Assembly (NCBI GenBank): GCA_050949085.1
Contig: JBMNFB010000009.1
Span: forward strand, 248,001-312,000
Origin: JBMNFB01 sp050949085
Lineage (GTDB): Bacteria; Bacillota; UBA994; UBA5500
Reading direction: 5' to 3'
Length of the DNA: 64,000 bases
The notes below the pieces were generated by a model. The model had not been told where the DNA came from and ran no database searches. It saw only the letters and a program-made list of their open reading frames with translations. The translations under genes and the position numbers were made by a program. Shown here in pieces: positions 6,302-14,935 of this stretch; within the stretch, counting starts at the first letter, position 1; each line of letters begins with the position of its first letter.

Positions 6302-9124
6302 TTAGCGGTTGAATAACAACGGTTTCAGGTATTGCCCGGTGTACGACTGTTCCATCACAGCCACCTCCTCCGGCGCGCCCCTGGCGACCACCAGGCCGCC
6401 GCGCTCGCCGCCCTCTGGTCCGAGATCAATGATGTAGTCGGCTGTCTTGATTACGTCCAGATTGTGCTCGATGACCAGCACCGTGTCGCCCTGCGCTACG
6501 AGGCGCTGCAACACATCCAGCAGGCGCCGCACGTCGTCCACATGCAGACCGGTCGTCGGCTCATCCAGGATGTAGAAGGTGCGGCCGTTGCTGCGGCGGC
6601 TGAGTTCTGTAGCCAGTTTCACCCGCTGTGCCTCGCCGCCCGATAGCGTCGTTGCTGACTGCCCCAGCCGGATGTAGCCGAGGCCGACGTCGACCAGAGT
6701 CTGCAGCTTGCGCCGGATGCCCTGATGGTTCTCGAAGAAAATCAGCGCCTCGGCCGCCGTCATGGCCAGGATATCGGCGATGTTCTTCCCCTTGTAGCGC
6801 ACCTCTAGCGTTTCCCGGTTATAACGCTGGCCGCCACACACCTCACAGGGCACATAGATGTCGGGCAGGAAGTGCATCTCGATCTTGATGATACCGTCGC
6901 CGCGGCAAGCCTCGCAGCGTCCGCCCCGCACATTGAAGCTGAAGCGTCCCGGCTTATAGCCGCGCATCTTGGCTGCCTGAGTCTGCGCATAGAGCTGGCG
7001 GATCAGATCGAACGTTCCTGTATACGTGGCCGGATTGGAGCGTGGCGTGCGCCCGATCGGCGCCTGGTCGATGTTGATCACTTTCTCCAGATGCTCCAGT
7101 CCGAGGATCTGGTCATGCTGGCCGGCCTTACGCTTGGCCCGGTTGAGGTCCATCGCCAGCTGCTTATAGATGATCTCGTTGACCAGCGTGCTCTTTCCGG
7201 AGCCGGATACGCCGGTCACGCAGGTGAACACCCCCAAGGGAATGTCCACGTCCATATTCTTCAGGTTGTTCTCCCGTGCGCCGCGCACCCTCAGCCATTT
7301 ATCGTTGGGTTGGCGACGCTGCTGGGGAATAGCTATGCTCTCCTTGCCGGAGAGATAGCGGCCGGTGATGGATTCCTCGACCTGACAGATCTCCTCCAGC
7401 GTACCGGCGGCGACAATCTGACCGCCGTGCTCGCCTGCCCCCGGACCCATGTCGATAATATAATCGGCGTTGCGCATCGTCTCCTCATCATGCTCGACGA
7501 CGATCACCGTATTGCCGTGATCACGCAGGGCCTTCAGCGTCTCGATCAGCCGCCCGTTATCGCGCTGATGCAGACCGATACTGGGCTCGTCCAGGATGTA
7601 GAGCACCCCTGTCAGGCTGGAGCCGATCTGCGTCGCCAGCCGAATCCGCTGCGCTTCGCCCCCCGAGAGGGAGCCGGCCTTGCGGTCCAGCGTCAGGTAG
7701 TCCAGACCGACGTTGACCAGGAACCCCAGCCGGGCCTTGATCTCTTTCAACACCTGACCAGCGATCAGCGTCTCCCGCTGGCTCAGTTCCAGACCGGCAA
7801 AGAAGTTGAGCGCGTCGCTGATGGAGAGTGCTGTGACTTCAGCTATGGAATATCCGCCAACCCTAATTGACAGCACTTCGGGCTTAAGGCGCTGCCCGCG
7901 GCACGTCGGGCAGATATGGTCGCTCATATATTGCTCCAGGTTCTCGCGTATTGAGTTGGAGCTGGTCTCGCGATAGCTGCGTTCCAGCATGGGGATTACT
8001 CCCCGGAAGACAAGATTGAACTCCCGCCGTTGCCCGTTGCTGTCTACGTAGCGCACCTTCAACCGATCGGGTGCGCCGTGGAGGATGATATTCAGGTGCT
8101 CGTCGCTGAGTTCGGCTATCGGCTTGTGCAGGTCGATACCGTACTGCTTGCTGACCGCCTGGAACAGGGCCGGATAGTAATTACTGGAACTATCGGCCCA
8201 GACAGCCATGGCGCCTTCAGCCAGCGACTTGCTGGGATCGGGGAAGATCAGATCCGGATCGAACTTGAGATGCGCGCCCAAGCCGCTGCAGGCTGGACAC
8301 GCCCCATAGGGGTTGTTGAACGAGAACATGCGCGGGCTGATCTCCTGATAGCTGAAACCGCATTCGGTACAGGCAAAGTTCAGGCTGTAGAGGGTCTCCT
8401 CGCCGCCCAGTTCGTGGATGATGACCAGACCTTCGCTGAGTCGGGTGGCTGTCTCCAGCGAGTCCGCCAGACGCGCACCGATATCCGGCCGGATAATCAG
8501 CCGATCGACGACGACTTCGATGGTGTGCTGGCGGTTTCTCTCCAGCTCGATGGGTTCGCCTAGCTCCCGCAGCTCGCCGTCCACCCTTACCCGGACGTAA
8601 CCTTCCTGCTGCAGCTCCTCCAGCAGCTTGACATGCTCACCCTTCTTGCCGCGCACCACCGGGGCCAGCACCAACACCCGCGTACCTTCCGGCTTAGCCA
8701 GCACCAGATCGACAATCTGCTGAATCGTCTGCTGGGCAATGGCGGTGCCGCAGTTGGGGCAGAACGGGTGGCCGATGCGAGCGTAGAGCAGCCGCAGATA
8801 GTCATAGATCTCGGTCACCGTGCCGACGGTAGACCGCGGGTTGCGACTGGTGGTGCGCTGATCGATGGAAATGGCCGGCGATAGACCCTCGATCAGATCC
8901 ACGTCCGGCTTGTCCATCTGCCCCAGAAACTGACGGGCATAGGCGGAGAGGGACTGGACATAGCGGCGCTGACCTTCGGCATAAATCGTATCAAAAGCTA
9001 ACGACGACTTGCCTGAGCCAGACAAGCCGGTGACGACAACTAACTTATCTCGGGGAATATCCACATCAATATCTTTTAGATTATGGGCGCGTGCACCGCG
9101 CACGATGATTTTCTCCTTGGGCAA
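6302..9124 (-). CDS. uvrA: UvrA, excinuclease ABC subunit A
   Basis: Damage-sensing ABC-type ATPase of nucleotide excision repair, 940 residues, full length. Two ATPase modules: Walker A GLSGSGKSS (about 32-40) and GVSGSGKST (about 640-650), signature LSGGEAQRIRLA and LSGGEAQRVKLA, Walker B ILDEPSIGLH and ILDEPTTGLH. Zinc fingers are intact (CTECG...CPACSGLG and CEACRGDG...CEVCGG). The start is TTG at 9124, five bases after GGAGGTG; the longer reading with MYVRWAGG has no site. It has its own promoter with an SOS-box-like sequence at the expected transcription start. UvrB lies upstream on the same strand, 97 bases away. Confidence 0.97.
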   Translation of the reverse strand: MPKEKIIVRGARAHNLKDIDVDIPRDKLVVVTGLSGSGKSSLAFDTIYAEGQRRYVQSLSAYARQFLGQMDKPDVDLIEGLSPAISIDQRTTSRNPRSTVGTVTEIYDYLRLLYARIGHPFCPNCGTAIAQQTIQQIVDLVLAKPEGTRVLVLAPVVRGKKGEHVKLLEELQQEGYVRVRVDGELRELGEPIELERNRQHTIEVVVDRLIIRPDIGARLADSLETATRLSEGLVIIHELGGEETLYSLNFACTECGFSYQEISPRMFSFNNPYGACPACSGLGAHLKFDPDLIFPDPSKSLAEGAMAVWADSSSNYYPALFQAVSKQYGIDLHKPIAELSDEHLNIILHGAPDRLKVRYVDSNGQRREFNLVFRGVIPMLERSYRETSSNSIRENLEQYMSDHICPTCRGQRLKPEVLSIRVGGYSIAEVTALSISDALNFFAGLELSQRETLIAGQVLKEIKARLGFLVNVGLDYLTLDRKAGSLSGGEAQRIRLATQIGSSLTGVLYILDEPSIGLHQRDNGRLIETLKALRDHGNTVIVVEHDEETMRNADYIIDMGPGAGEHGGQIVAAGTLEEICQVEESITGRYLSGKESIAIPQQRRQPNDKWLRVRGARENNLKNMDVDIPLGVFTCVTGVSGSGKSTLVNEIIYKQLAMDLNRAKRKAGQHDQILGLEHLEKVINIDQAPIGRTPRSNPATYTGTFDLIRQLYAQTQAAKMRGYKPGRFSFNVRGGRCEACRGDGIIKIEMHFLPDIYVPCEVCGGQRYNRETLEVRYKGKNIADILAMTAAEALIFFENHQGIRRKLQTLVDVGLGYIRLGQSATTLSGGEAQRVKLATELSRRSNGRTFYILDEPTTGLHVDDVRRLLDVLQRLVAQGDTVLVIEHNLDVIKTADYIIDLGPEGGERGGLVVARGAPEEVAVMEQSYTGQYLKPLLFNR

Positions 9125-9143
9125 AATCGCACCTCCTGCCCAT

Positions 9144-9157
9144 CGTACATACATTCG
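9144..9157. promoter_or_regulatory. SOS-box-like sequence at the uvrA promoter
   Basis: Minus strand CGAATGTATGTACG matches the Gram-positive LexA/DinR consensus CGAAC-RNRY-GTTCG with one mismatch in each half. It lies immediately downstream of the -10, around the predicted start of transcription. Confidence 0.45.
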
Positions 9158-9159
9158 CT

Positions 9160-9188
9160 ATTCTATCACTAGGAGCCATGGTGAGCAA
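9160..9188 (-). promoter_or_regulatory. Promoter for uvrA
   Basis: Minus strand TTGCTC (9183-9188), 17-base spacer, TAGAAT (9160-9165), in the short gap between uvrB and uvrA. Confidence 0.6.
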
Positions 9189-9221
9189 GAGAAATGCAGG
9201 TGAGATTCGGGGGGCGGCGGC

Positions 9222-11198
9222 TCAGGCCCGCGCTCGCAACTCGAGGATCAGGTCTCGCAGCTCTGCGGCGCGCTCGAACTCCAGCTCGCGGGCAGCCTGC
9301 TTCATTTCCTTCTCCAGTTTGGCGATCAGGTCCAGGCGCTCGCGCCTGGTCATCTGCTTGACGACAGCGCTGGTGACTCGATAGGGTTCCTCCTGTTCCG
9401 CTACCTGCGTCGCCTCGATCACGTCGCGCACCGCTTTCTGAATGGTGCGCGGCACGATGTTATGTTTGGCGTTATACTCCAGCTGCAAGGTGCGGCGGCG
9501 TTCGGTCTCGCGCAATGCCGCCTCCATGGAGCCGGTGATCTGATCCGCATACATGATGACCTTGCCGTTCACATTGCGGGCGGCACGCCCCACCGTCTGG
9601 ATCAGTGACTGGGTGGAGCGGAGGAAGCCCTCCTTGTCGGCATCCAGGATCGCCACCAGTGTCACTTCCGGCAGGTCGAGACCTTCGCGCAGGAGGTTGA
9701 TGCCCACCAGCACATCGAAGACTCCCAGGCGCAGATCGCGGATGATCTCCATCCGCTCCAGGGTATCGATATCGGAATGGAGGTAGCGCACCTTGATCCC
9801 CATCTCACGGAAGTATTCGGTCAGGTCCTCGGCCATCTTCTTCGTCAGCGTCGTCACCAGCACCCGCTCCCTGCGCTCGGCGCGCTGGCGGATCTCGCCA
9901 TAGAGGTCATCCACCTGACCCCGGATGGGGCGGACGATGATCTCCGGATCCACCAGACCGGTCGGCCGGATGATCTGCTCCACAACCTGCTGGCTCTCGC
10001 CCAGCTCATAGGCGCTGGGAGTGGCCGAGACGTACACCACCTGGTTCAGCCGCTCCTGAAACTCGGCGAAGTTGAGGGGGCGGTTGTCCAGGGCCGAGGG
10101 CAGCCGGAAACCGTGCTCCACCAGGGTGCGTTTGCGTGACTGGTCGCCGGCATACATGCCTCTGACCTGCGGAATCGTCTGGTGTGACTCATCGACAATC
10201 AGCAGGAAATCCCTGGGGAAGTAGTCCAGCAGCGTGAAAGGCGGCTGGCCCGGCTGGCGCCCATCCAGGTGGCGCGAGTAATTCTCAATGCCGGAGCAGA
10301 AACCGATCTCCTGCATCATCTCCAGATCGTAGAACGTGCGCTGCTGTAAACGCTGCGCTTCCAGCAGCCTTTCCTGACGTCGCAGCTCCGCCAGACGTTG
10401 ATCCAGTTCGGCACGGATGGAACGAATGGCCGCCTGCATCTTATCGTCGGAGGTAACGAAGTGGGATCGCGGGAAGATGAGGACGTGCCGCCGCAGCCCG
10501 ATAACTTCCCCCGTCAACGTATCGATCTCGGTGATGCGGTCGACCTCGTCGCCGAAAAACTCGACGCGGATAGCCCGCTCACTGGCGGACGCAGGGAAAA
10601 TCTCCACCGAGTCGCCCCGCACTCGAAACGTGCCCCGGGTGAAGTTGACATCATTGCGGCTATACTGGATATCCACCAGCTGATGCAGCACCTCATCCCG
10701 ATCTTTCCGCATTCCCGGCCGCAGTGAGATACAGAGCTTCATGTACTCGCCGGGGTTACCGAGACCGTAGATACAGGAGACGCTGGCGACGATGATCACA
10801 TCCCGCCGCTCGAAGAGTGCCGCCGTCGCCGAGTGCCGCAACTTATCGATCTCTTCGTTGATCTGGGCATCCTTCTCGATATAGGTATCGGTGGAGGGAA
10901 TGTAAGCCTCCGGCTGGTAATAGTCGTAGTAGCTGACAAAGTACTCAACAGCGTTCTCCGGAAAGAACTCGCGAAACTCGCCGCAGAGTTGAGCGGCCAG
11001 GGTCTTGTTATGAGCCAGCACCAGCGTAGGTTTTTGCACCTGGGCGATGACATTGGCCATCGTGAACGTCTTGCCTGACCCCGTAACTCCCAGCAGGGTC
11101 TGGGCCCGCATGCCCTCATTGATCCCCCGGACCAGGCGCTCAATAGCCTGGGGCTGGTCGCCGGTGGGCTGAAATTCTGAACGGAGCTGAAACTGCAC
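9222..11198 (-). CDS. uvrB: UvrB, excinuclease ABC subunit B
   Basis: DNA-verifying helicase-like subunit of nucleotide excision repair, 658 residues, full length. Walker A GVTGSGKT (about 38-45), the damage-probing beta-hairpin YYDYYQPEAYIPSTDTYIEK, DESH box (VDESHQTIPQ), motifs V and VI (GINLLREGLDLPEV; QTVGRAARN) and the C-terminal UVR motif LEFERAAELRDLI that binds UvrC. The start is GTG at 11198 after TAGGAGGT. It begins 11 bases after the stop of the PDZ protein gene, so the SOS-box-like promoter at about 12.5 kb probably drives both. Confidence 0.97.
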   Translation of the reverse strand: MQFQLRSEFQPTGDQPQAIERLVRGINEGMRAQTLLGVTGSGKTFTMANVIAQVQKPTLVLAHNKTLAAQLCGEFREFFPENAVEYFVSYYDYYQPEAYIPSTDTYIEKDAQINEEIDKLRHSATAALFERRDVIIVASVSCIYGLGNPGEYMKLCISLRPGMRKDRDEVLHQLVDIQYSRNDVNFTRGTFRVRGDSVEIFPASASERAIRVEFFGDEVDRITEIDTLTGEVIGLRRHVLIFPRSHFVTSDDKMQAAIRSIRAELDQRLAELRRQERLLEAQRLQQRTFYDLEMMQEIGFCSGIENYSRHLDGRQPGQPPFTLLDYFPRDFLLIVDESHQTIPQVRGMYAGDQSRKRTLVEHGFRLPSALDNRPLNFAEFQERLNQVVYVSATPSAYELGESQQVVEQIIRPTGLVDPEIIVRPIRGQVDDLYGEIRQRAERRERVLVTTLTKKMAEDLTEYFREMGIKVRYLHSDIDTLERMEIIRDLRLGVFDVLVGINLLREGLDLPEVTLVAILDADKEGFLRSTQSLIQTVGRAARNVNGKVIMYADQITGSMEAALRETERRRTLQLEYNAKHNIVPRTIQKAVRDVIEATQVAEQEEPYRVTSAVVKQMTRRERLDLIAKLEKEMKQAARELEFERAAELRDLILELRARA

Positions 11199-11209
11199 CC
11201 GGGTACCTC

Positions 11210-12460
11210 CTAACTATCCTCGTCCCGCCGCCTGAAAATGCGTTGCCAGAGCTGCTTGAGTCGCTGGCTTTCTCTGACCTCCAGAAAGGCTGAAGCGGTA
11301 GCATCCGGAGTCAGCAGGATGCCCAGCTGACCGGGCTGATCAGTGGGAGGCAGGTTGAGCAGGATGTTGTGCTCCCGACCAGCACGAACGACAGTCAGAT
11401 AGATCTGCAGTGCCGACCGCAGCACCGCTCTGATCTCGGCGATGGTCTCCACCGGTTGCCCATTGGCCCGCAGGATAATATCGCCGGCCTGCAGTCCTGC
11501 CCGCTCGGCGACCCCGTCCCGCAGCACTTCCATCACCTGCACACCCGGCCCCAAGTGCCCAAAGCGAGGCTCGCCCCGCTGCTCACGCCGGTTGTTGAGC
11601 TGGATCAGCGCCTCATGTCCCAGCGGAGCGAAGATAGCTCCCAGCCAGAGCAGTGCCGGTTGGCGGCTGCCCAACCAGGCCAGCAGCAATAGTAGCAGAC
11701 TGTAGGCCAACAGCTGCCAGGCAGATTGACGCACCTTTTGTCTGGGCGGTACAGTCACCGCCAGGTCACCATAGCCCAGCCCAGCCAACAGGGGCACCAT
11801 CCAGAGGGTGAGATCTGTCCCGAGAGGAGCATCTACCGGTCTGATCAGCGGCCACCACATCGGCATGCCGATCCCGCCACGTACTCCGCCCATTGACCCG
11901 GGAATGAAGATCAGCGCCAGCAGGGGCAGTGGCCAGAACATCTGCAGGTTATAGGCGCCGACAATGCGCCCCGACGGCTGGCGCATGGCCACCGGGGTAG
12001 CCATCAGGTGGCCGCTGATCAGCATGAGTACGCTTTCGACAATGTGCAAAACGGCAACGAGGCCCAGCAGCGACGCCACATCGAGTTCAGGCCAACCTGT
12101 CAGGAGATGAAGGAGGGCCAGCAGTCCTCCCGAGTAGGAGAAGCAGATAAAGCGCATGTTGATGATCGCCAGAGCAACGGAAACCGCAAGCACATATCGC
12201 ACCCAGGCAAAGGATATGGTTATCCCGACGCCCACGACGATCAGGCTGCCAAACCAGCCCCCCAGCAACCCAAAGAAAAGGGACAGGAGAACACGATAGA
12301 ACAGCGGCTGGCGCTGCCGACCGTAGAACGTCTGCTCCAGTCGGGCCAGCCGGTAGAACTGCCAGGCAACCAGTCCGAGGACCACCCAGAAGAAAGGGTT
12401 GGCCGGAAAATGCTGCAGGGTTGAAAAATAAGCCTTAGAGATTTCAAGCAGCGGGGGCAT
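11210..12460 (-). CDS. Multi-spanning membrane protein with PDZ domain
   Basis: A 416-residue protein with about eight hydrophobic segments over residues 15-285 and one PDZ domain near residues 305-375 (GPGVQVMEVLRDGVAERAGL then QAGDIILRANGQPVETIAEI). The last 30 residues are basic. No protease catalytic motif is visible, so it may hold or present substrates rather than cut them. The start ATG at 12460 is six bases after GGGGAGGT; the ATG two codons earlier touches the ribosome site. It is cotranscribed with uvrB and lies beside the EnvC/FtsEX genes, an arrangement I recall from other Clostridia. Exact role unknown. Confidence 0.85.
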   Translation of the reverse strand: MPPLLEISKAYFSTLQHFPANPFFWVVLGLVAWQFYRLARLEQTFYGRQRQPLFYRVLLSLFFGLLGGWFGSLIVVGVGITISFAWVRYVLAVSVALAIINMRFICFSYSGGLLALLHLLTGWPELDVASLLGLVAVLHIVESVLMLISGHLMATPVAMRQPSGRIVGAYNLQMFWPLPLLALIFIPGSMGGVRGGIGMPMWWPLIRPVDAPLGTDLTLWMVPLLAGLGYGDLAVTVPPRQKVRQSAWQLLAYSLLLLLLAWLGSRQPALLWLGAIFAPLGHEALIQLNNRREQRGEPRFGHLGPGVQVMEVLRDGVAERAGLQAGDIILRANGQPVETIAEIRAVLRSALQIYLTVVRAGREHNILLNLPPTDQPGQLGILLTPDATASAFLEVRESQRLKQLWQRIFRRRDEDS

Positions 12461-12491
12461 AAGCATACCTCCCCTAGCATCAGCTACTACA

Positions 12492-12497
12492 ATTATA
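12492..12497 (-). promoter_or_regulatory. -10 element of the PDZ-uvrB operon
   Basis: A perfect TATAAT on the minus strand 32 bases before the PDZ protein start. The -35 region has only a weak match. Confidence 0.5.
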
Positions 12498-12510
12498 CAA
12501 CACTTGTTCG
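12497..12510. promoter_or_regulatory. SOS (LexA/DinR) box at the PDZ-uvrB promoter
   Basis: Minus strand CGAAC-AAGT-GTTG-T matches the Gram-positive box CGAAC-RNRY-GTTCG except in the last core base. It abuts the -10 hexamer, an ideal position for repression. uvrB is a known LexA target in Bacillus, which supports the call. Confidence 0.65.
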
Positions 12511-12514
12511 GGAA

Positions 12515-12790
12515 TCAGAAACCGCGCCCGCCAGGAGGGGCGCCACAAGCTGGGCAAATCTCAGCTTCATCCGGCAAGTCCCACTGTAGAGAGACGCAGC
12601 GGGCCTGTCGTCCCCGGGCGGCACACCCCCTTGCGCGCACCGTCTTCTTCAGGAATAAAGTATCAGGCGGAACGCGACGGGGAGCAGCAAATCTCGCCCT
12701 ACCGCAACCGGTGCTCTGGGCGACCATGCCATGGATGGAGTCTGGGTTCACCTGGCACGACTGCGCCTTCAGGGTAATGCCGTCTTCCAC
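12515..12790 (-). pseudogene. Possible relic of a zinc-ribbon protein gene
   Basis: A 91-codon open frame whose end reads CVSLQWDLPDEAEICPACGA, very like the CxxC-x-LPDDA-x-FCPxCGA pattern of zinc-ribbon domains, but the first knuckle is CVSL instead of CxxC, so only one Cys pair is complete. The rest is low-similarity and Arg-rich, there is no convincing ribosome site, and the frame contains a family 2 dispersed repeat. I read it as a decayed or chimeric remnant; a functional small protein cannot be excluded. Confidence 0.3.
12667..12690. repeat. Dispersed repeat, family 2, copy C (diverged)
   Basis: GCGGAACGCGACGGGGAGCA followed by GCAA, 22 of 24 bases matching the copy at 62459-62482. It is followed by AATCTCGCCC, resembling the flank of copy A (AGACTCGCCC). 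Confidence 0.5.
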
Positions 12791-12794
12791 AGGC

Positions 12795-12839
12795 TAAAGA
12801 AAGCACCCACTGCGACCCGGGTGAGAGGCAGTGGGTGCT
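12795..12839 (-). terminator. Terminator after the EnvC-like gene
   Basis: A perfect 12-bp stem AGCACCCACTGC/GCAGTGGGTGCT (12802-12813 with 12828-12839), 14-base loop, followed on the minus strand by TTCTTTAG. Confidence 0.8.
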
Positions 12840-12870
12840 ATTGCAGCAGCTCCAATACAACAAGCCCAAT

Positions 12871-14010
12871 TTAGCGCGGCACGTAATCCAGCGGATTCAC
12901 CTTCGCTCCATTCTTGCGGAACTCGAAATGCAGGTGAGGCCCGGTTGAATATCCCGTGCTGCCCGCCTCGCCGATCTTTTGTCCCTTCAGGACGGTCTGA
13001 TTCGTCGAGACACTCAGTCGGTTCAGATGGGCATAGACAGTCGAGATACCTTTGCCGTGGTCGATGATCACGACTTGCCCGTACGAGCCCATCCAGCCCG
13101 AGAAAAGGACAGTACCGTCGTCAACAGCGACAATCTTGGCGCCCAGCGGTGACCCGATATCGATGCCGGCATGATGTTTGCGCTGCCCCGTGATGGGATC
13201 ATTGCGCCAGCCGAAATAGGAGTTGATCTTCGTGTAGCCGGGTGCTGGCCAGACGTATGTACCGGTTCCCGTCGCGCCACCCGGGTTATTCCCCTGGGCT
13301 TCACGAATCAGGCGTTCCAGCTCGCGTTCCGTCGCCTCCAGCTCAGCCATCGCCGCCTCGTAGGCCTGTCGATCGGTCAGCAGTTTTTTCTGTAGCTCAA
13401 CCCGGTTGGCCATGCGCGAGGCCACCGAACTGCGTTGCTGGTCGGTCTGGCGATGCAGGTCGCTCAGCTTGGCCTTCTGCGCCTCCAGCGCTTCCTTGCG
13501 CAGTTCGATGTCGGCCTTATCCTGCTTGATGGAGTCCACCACGACGGCGTCATGCTCGACCACCTGCCCCAGCAGGTTGATCCGATTGATGAGATCGCGG
13601 AAGCTGCTGGCCCCGATCAATACCTCCAGGTAGCTCATCGGCCCCCGTTCATAGAGCGCACGCACGCGCAGCTTCAGTGCTTCCTGGCGCTGGGCCAGCC
13701 GGGCCTCGGCCTCGGCCAGATCCTCCTCCGTCAGCCGGATCTCAGCTTCTGTGGTCTGCAGGCGCTGCTCCAGATAGGCCAGCTGCTGTTCTGACTCCTC
13801 AATCGCCTTGTCAAGGCTGCGCAGCTCGCTGGTAACACTGTTATACTGTGAGCGATTCGCGTTGATCTTCTTTTCCAGTTCTTTGATCTCCCGCTGTACA
13901 GCCTCATAGCGCGCCCGCTGTTCGGCCAGAGTGTCGGCAAATCCGGTCAGGGCGTGTGCCAGCAGCAGCACGACAACCAGGCCAACGGCAAACCCTTGTT
14001 TCAGCCGCAT
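12871..14010 (-). CDS. EnvC-like murein hydrolase / activator (coiled coil plus M23 domain)
   Basis: Secreted 379-residue protein. A signal peptide (MRLKQGFAVGLVVVLLLAHA then LTGFADT) precedes a long coiled coil (about residues 25-245, heptads rich in E, L, R) and a C-terminal M23 domain (about 260-379) with zinc ligands H..D in HHAGIDIGSPLG and HLHFEF at the end. The catalytic set looks complete, so it may cleave peptidoglycan itself. It is encoded directly behind ftsX, whose product controls EnvC/PcsB/CwlO-type hydrolases through the coiled coil. The ATG at 14010 follows GGGGGAG by five bases; a GTG at 14016 is too close. Confidence 0.92.
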   Translation of the reverse strand: MRLKQGFAVGLVVVLLLAHALTGFADTLAEQRARYEAVQREIKELEKKINANRSQYNSVTSELRSLDKAIEESEQQLAYLEQRLQTTEAEIRLTEEDLAEAEARLAQRQEALKLRVRALYERGPMSYLEVLIGASSFRDLINRINLLGQVVEHDAVVVDSIKQDKADIELRKEALEAQKAKLSDLHRQTDQQRSSVASRMANRVELQKKLLTDRQAYEAAMAELEATERELERLIREAQGNNPGGATGTGTYVWPAPGYTKINSYFGWRNDPITGQRKHHAGIDIGSPLGAKIVAVDDGTVLFSGWMGSYGQVVIIDHGKGISTVYAHLNRLSVSTNQTVLKGQKIGEAGSTGYSTGPHLHFEFRKNGAKVNPLDYVPR

Positions 14011-14047
14011 CCCCACTCCCCCTCTCTATCCATACTGAAAGCTCCAG

Positions 14048-14935
14048 CTAAACCCTCAAAAAGCGGCGCAGGCTGACTGCGCTGCCCAATCCACCGATCA
14101 CAGTGCCGGTCAAGACCACCCAGCCTCCCATGTGTAGCACGAGCGGCCAGGGCTGAATCAGCGGCAAGAACGGCATCGAGACAGCCAGCCGCTGAACGGC
14201 CAGAATATAGAGGTAGCTGACCAGCCCGCCGGCCATCAGGCCGCCGATCAACCCCAGTAACATGCCTTCAACCAGGAATGGCCAACGAATAAACCAGTTG
14301 GTGGCGCCGACGTACCGCATGATCTCTACCTCGCGTCGCCGCGCGAAAACAGTGATGCGGATCGTGTTAGCGATGATAAATGTGGCTGCCAGCGCCAGGC
14401 CGACCATCAGGACCATGGCCACCAGACGCATCACCCGGGTGATCTCAAAGAGCTGCTCCACCACGCCTTCGCCATAGATGACTTCAGCTACGCCATCCAG
14501 AGTCTCCAGCTGGGGAACCAGCTCCAACACCTGCTGGGGCTGGTGAGTGCGCACTTCAAACCCATTGCGCAGAGGGTTGTCCATTTCCAGGCCATCAAGA
14601 AAGGCGGCGCTGCCTCCATACCATTCGCGCATCCGCAACAAAGCCTCTTCTTTGCTGACATACTTGACAGTGGCGACTTCCGGAAAGGACATCAGCTGCT
14701 GGGCCAACTGATCTATCTGCTGGCTGCTGATTTCGTCCTGCAGGTAGAGGGAAATCTCAACCTGGGACTCCATCTCACCCGCCATACCGGCCATGTTCTC
14801 GGCCAACAGGAGAAAAATGCCGAAGATCAGCATGGTGATGGCCACGGTGCCGATGGACGCCACCGTCATCCAGCTGTTACGCCACATGCTGTGCACGGCT
14901 TGCCGATGAAAGCCCAACCAGGTTCTAATTTTCAT
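14048..14935 (-). CDS. ftsX: FtsX, cell-division ABC transporter permease-like protein
   Basis: A 295-residue protein with one N-terminal membrane helix (about 22-42), an extracellular domain (about 45-165) and three C-terminal helices, the standard FtsX topology. The conserved ending of the family, ...RREVEIMRYVGATNWFIRWPF then LVEG, is present. FtsX relays FtsE ATP hydrolysis across the membrane to activate cell-wall hydrolases; the M23 coiled-coil protein next door is the likely client. The start ATG at 14935 follows GGGGGAGA and overlaps the ftsE end by 11 bases; the ORF extends upstream without a ribosome site. Confidence 0.95.
   Translation of the reverse strand: MKIRTWLGFHRQAVHSMWRNSWMTVASIGTVAITMLIFGIFLLLAENMAGMAGEMESQVEISLYLQDEISSQQIDQLAQQLMSFPEVATVKYVSKEEALLRMREWYGGSAAFLDGLEMDNPLRNGFEVRTHQPQQVLELVPQLETLDGVAEVIYGEGVVEQLFEITRVMRLVAMVLMVGLALAATFIIANTIRITVFARRREVEIMRYVGATNWFIRWPFLVEGMLLGLIGGLMAGGLVSYLYILAVQRLAVSMPFLPLIQPWPLVLHMGGWVVLTGTVIGGLGSAVSLRRFLRV

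Larger units (their letters stand above)
12461..12870. other. 410-base intergenic region with promoter, SOS box, repeat and gene relic
   Basis: Between the M23 protein and the PDZ protein genes. From right to left it holds the M23 terminator (12795-12839), a possible zinc-ribbon gene relic (12515-12790), a diverged family 2 repeat (12667-12690), an SOS-box-like operator (12497-12510) and a -10 element (12492-12497). Confidence 0.6.
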
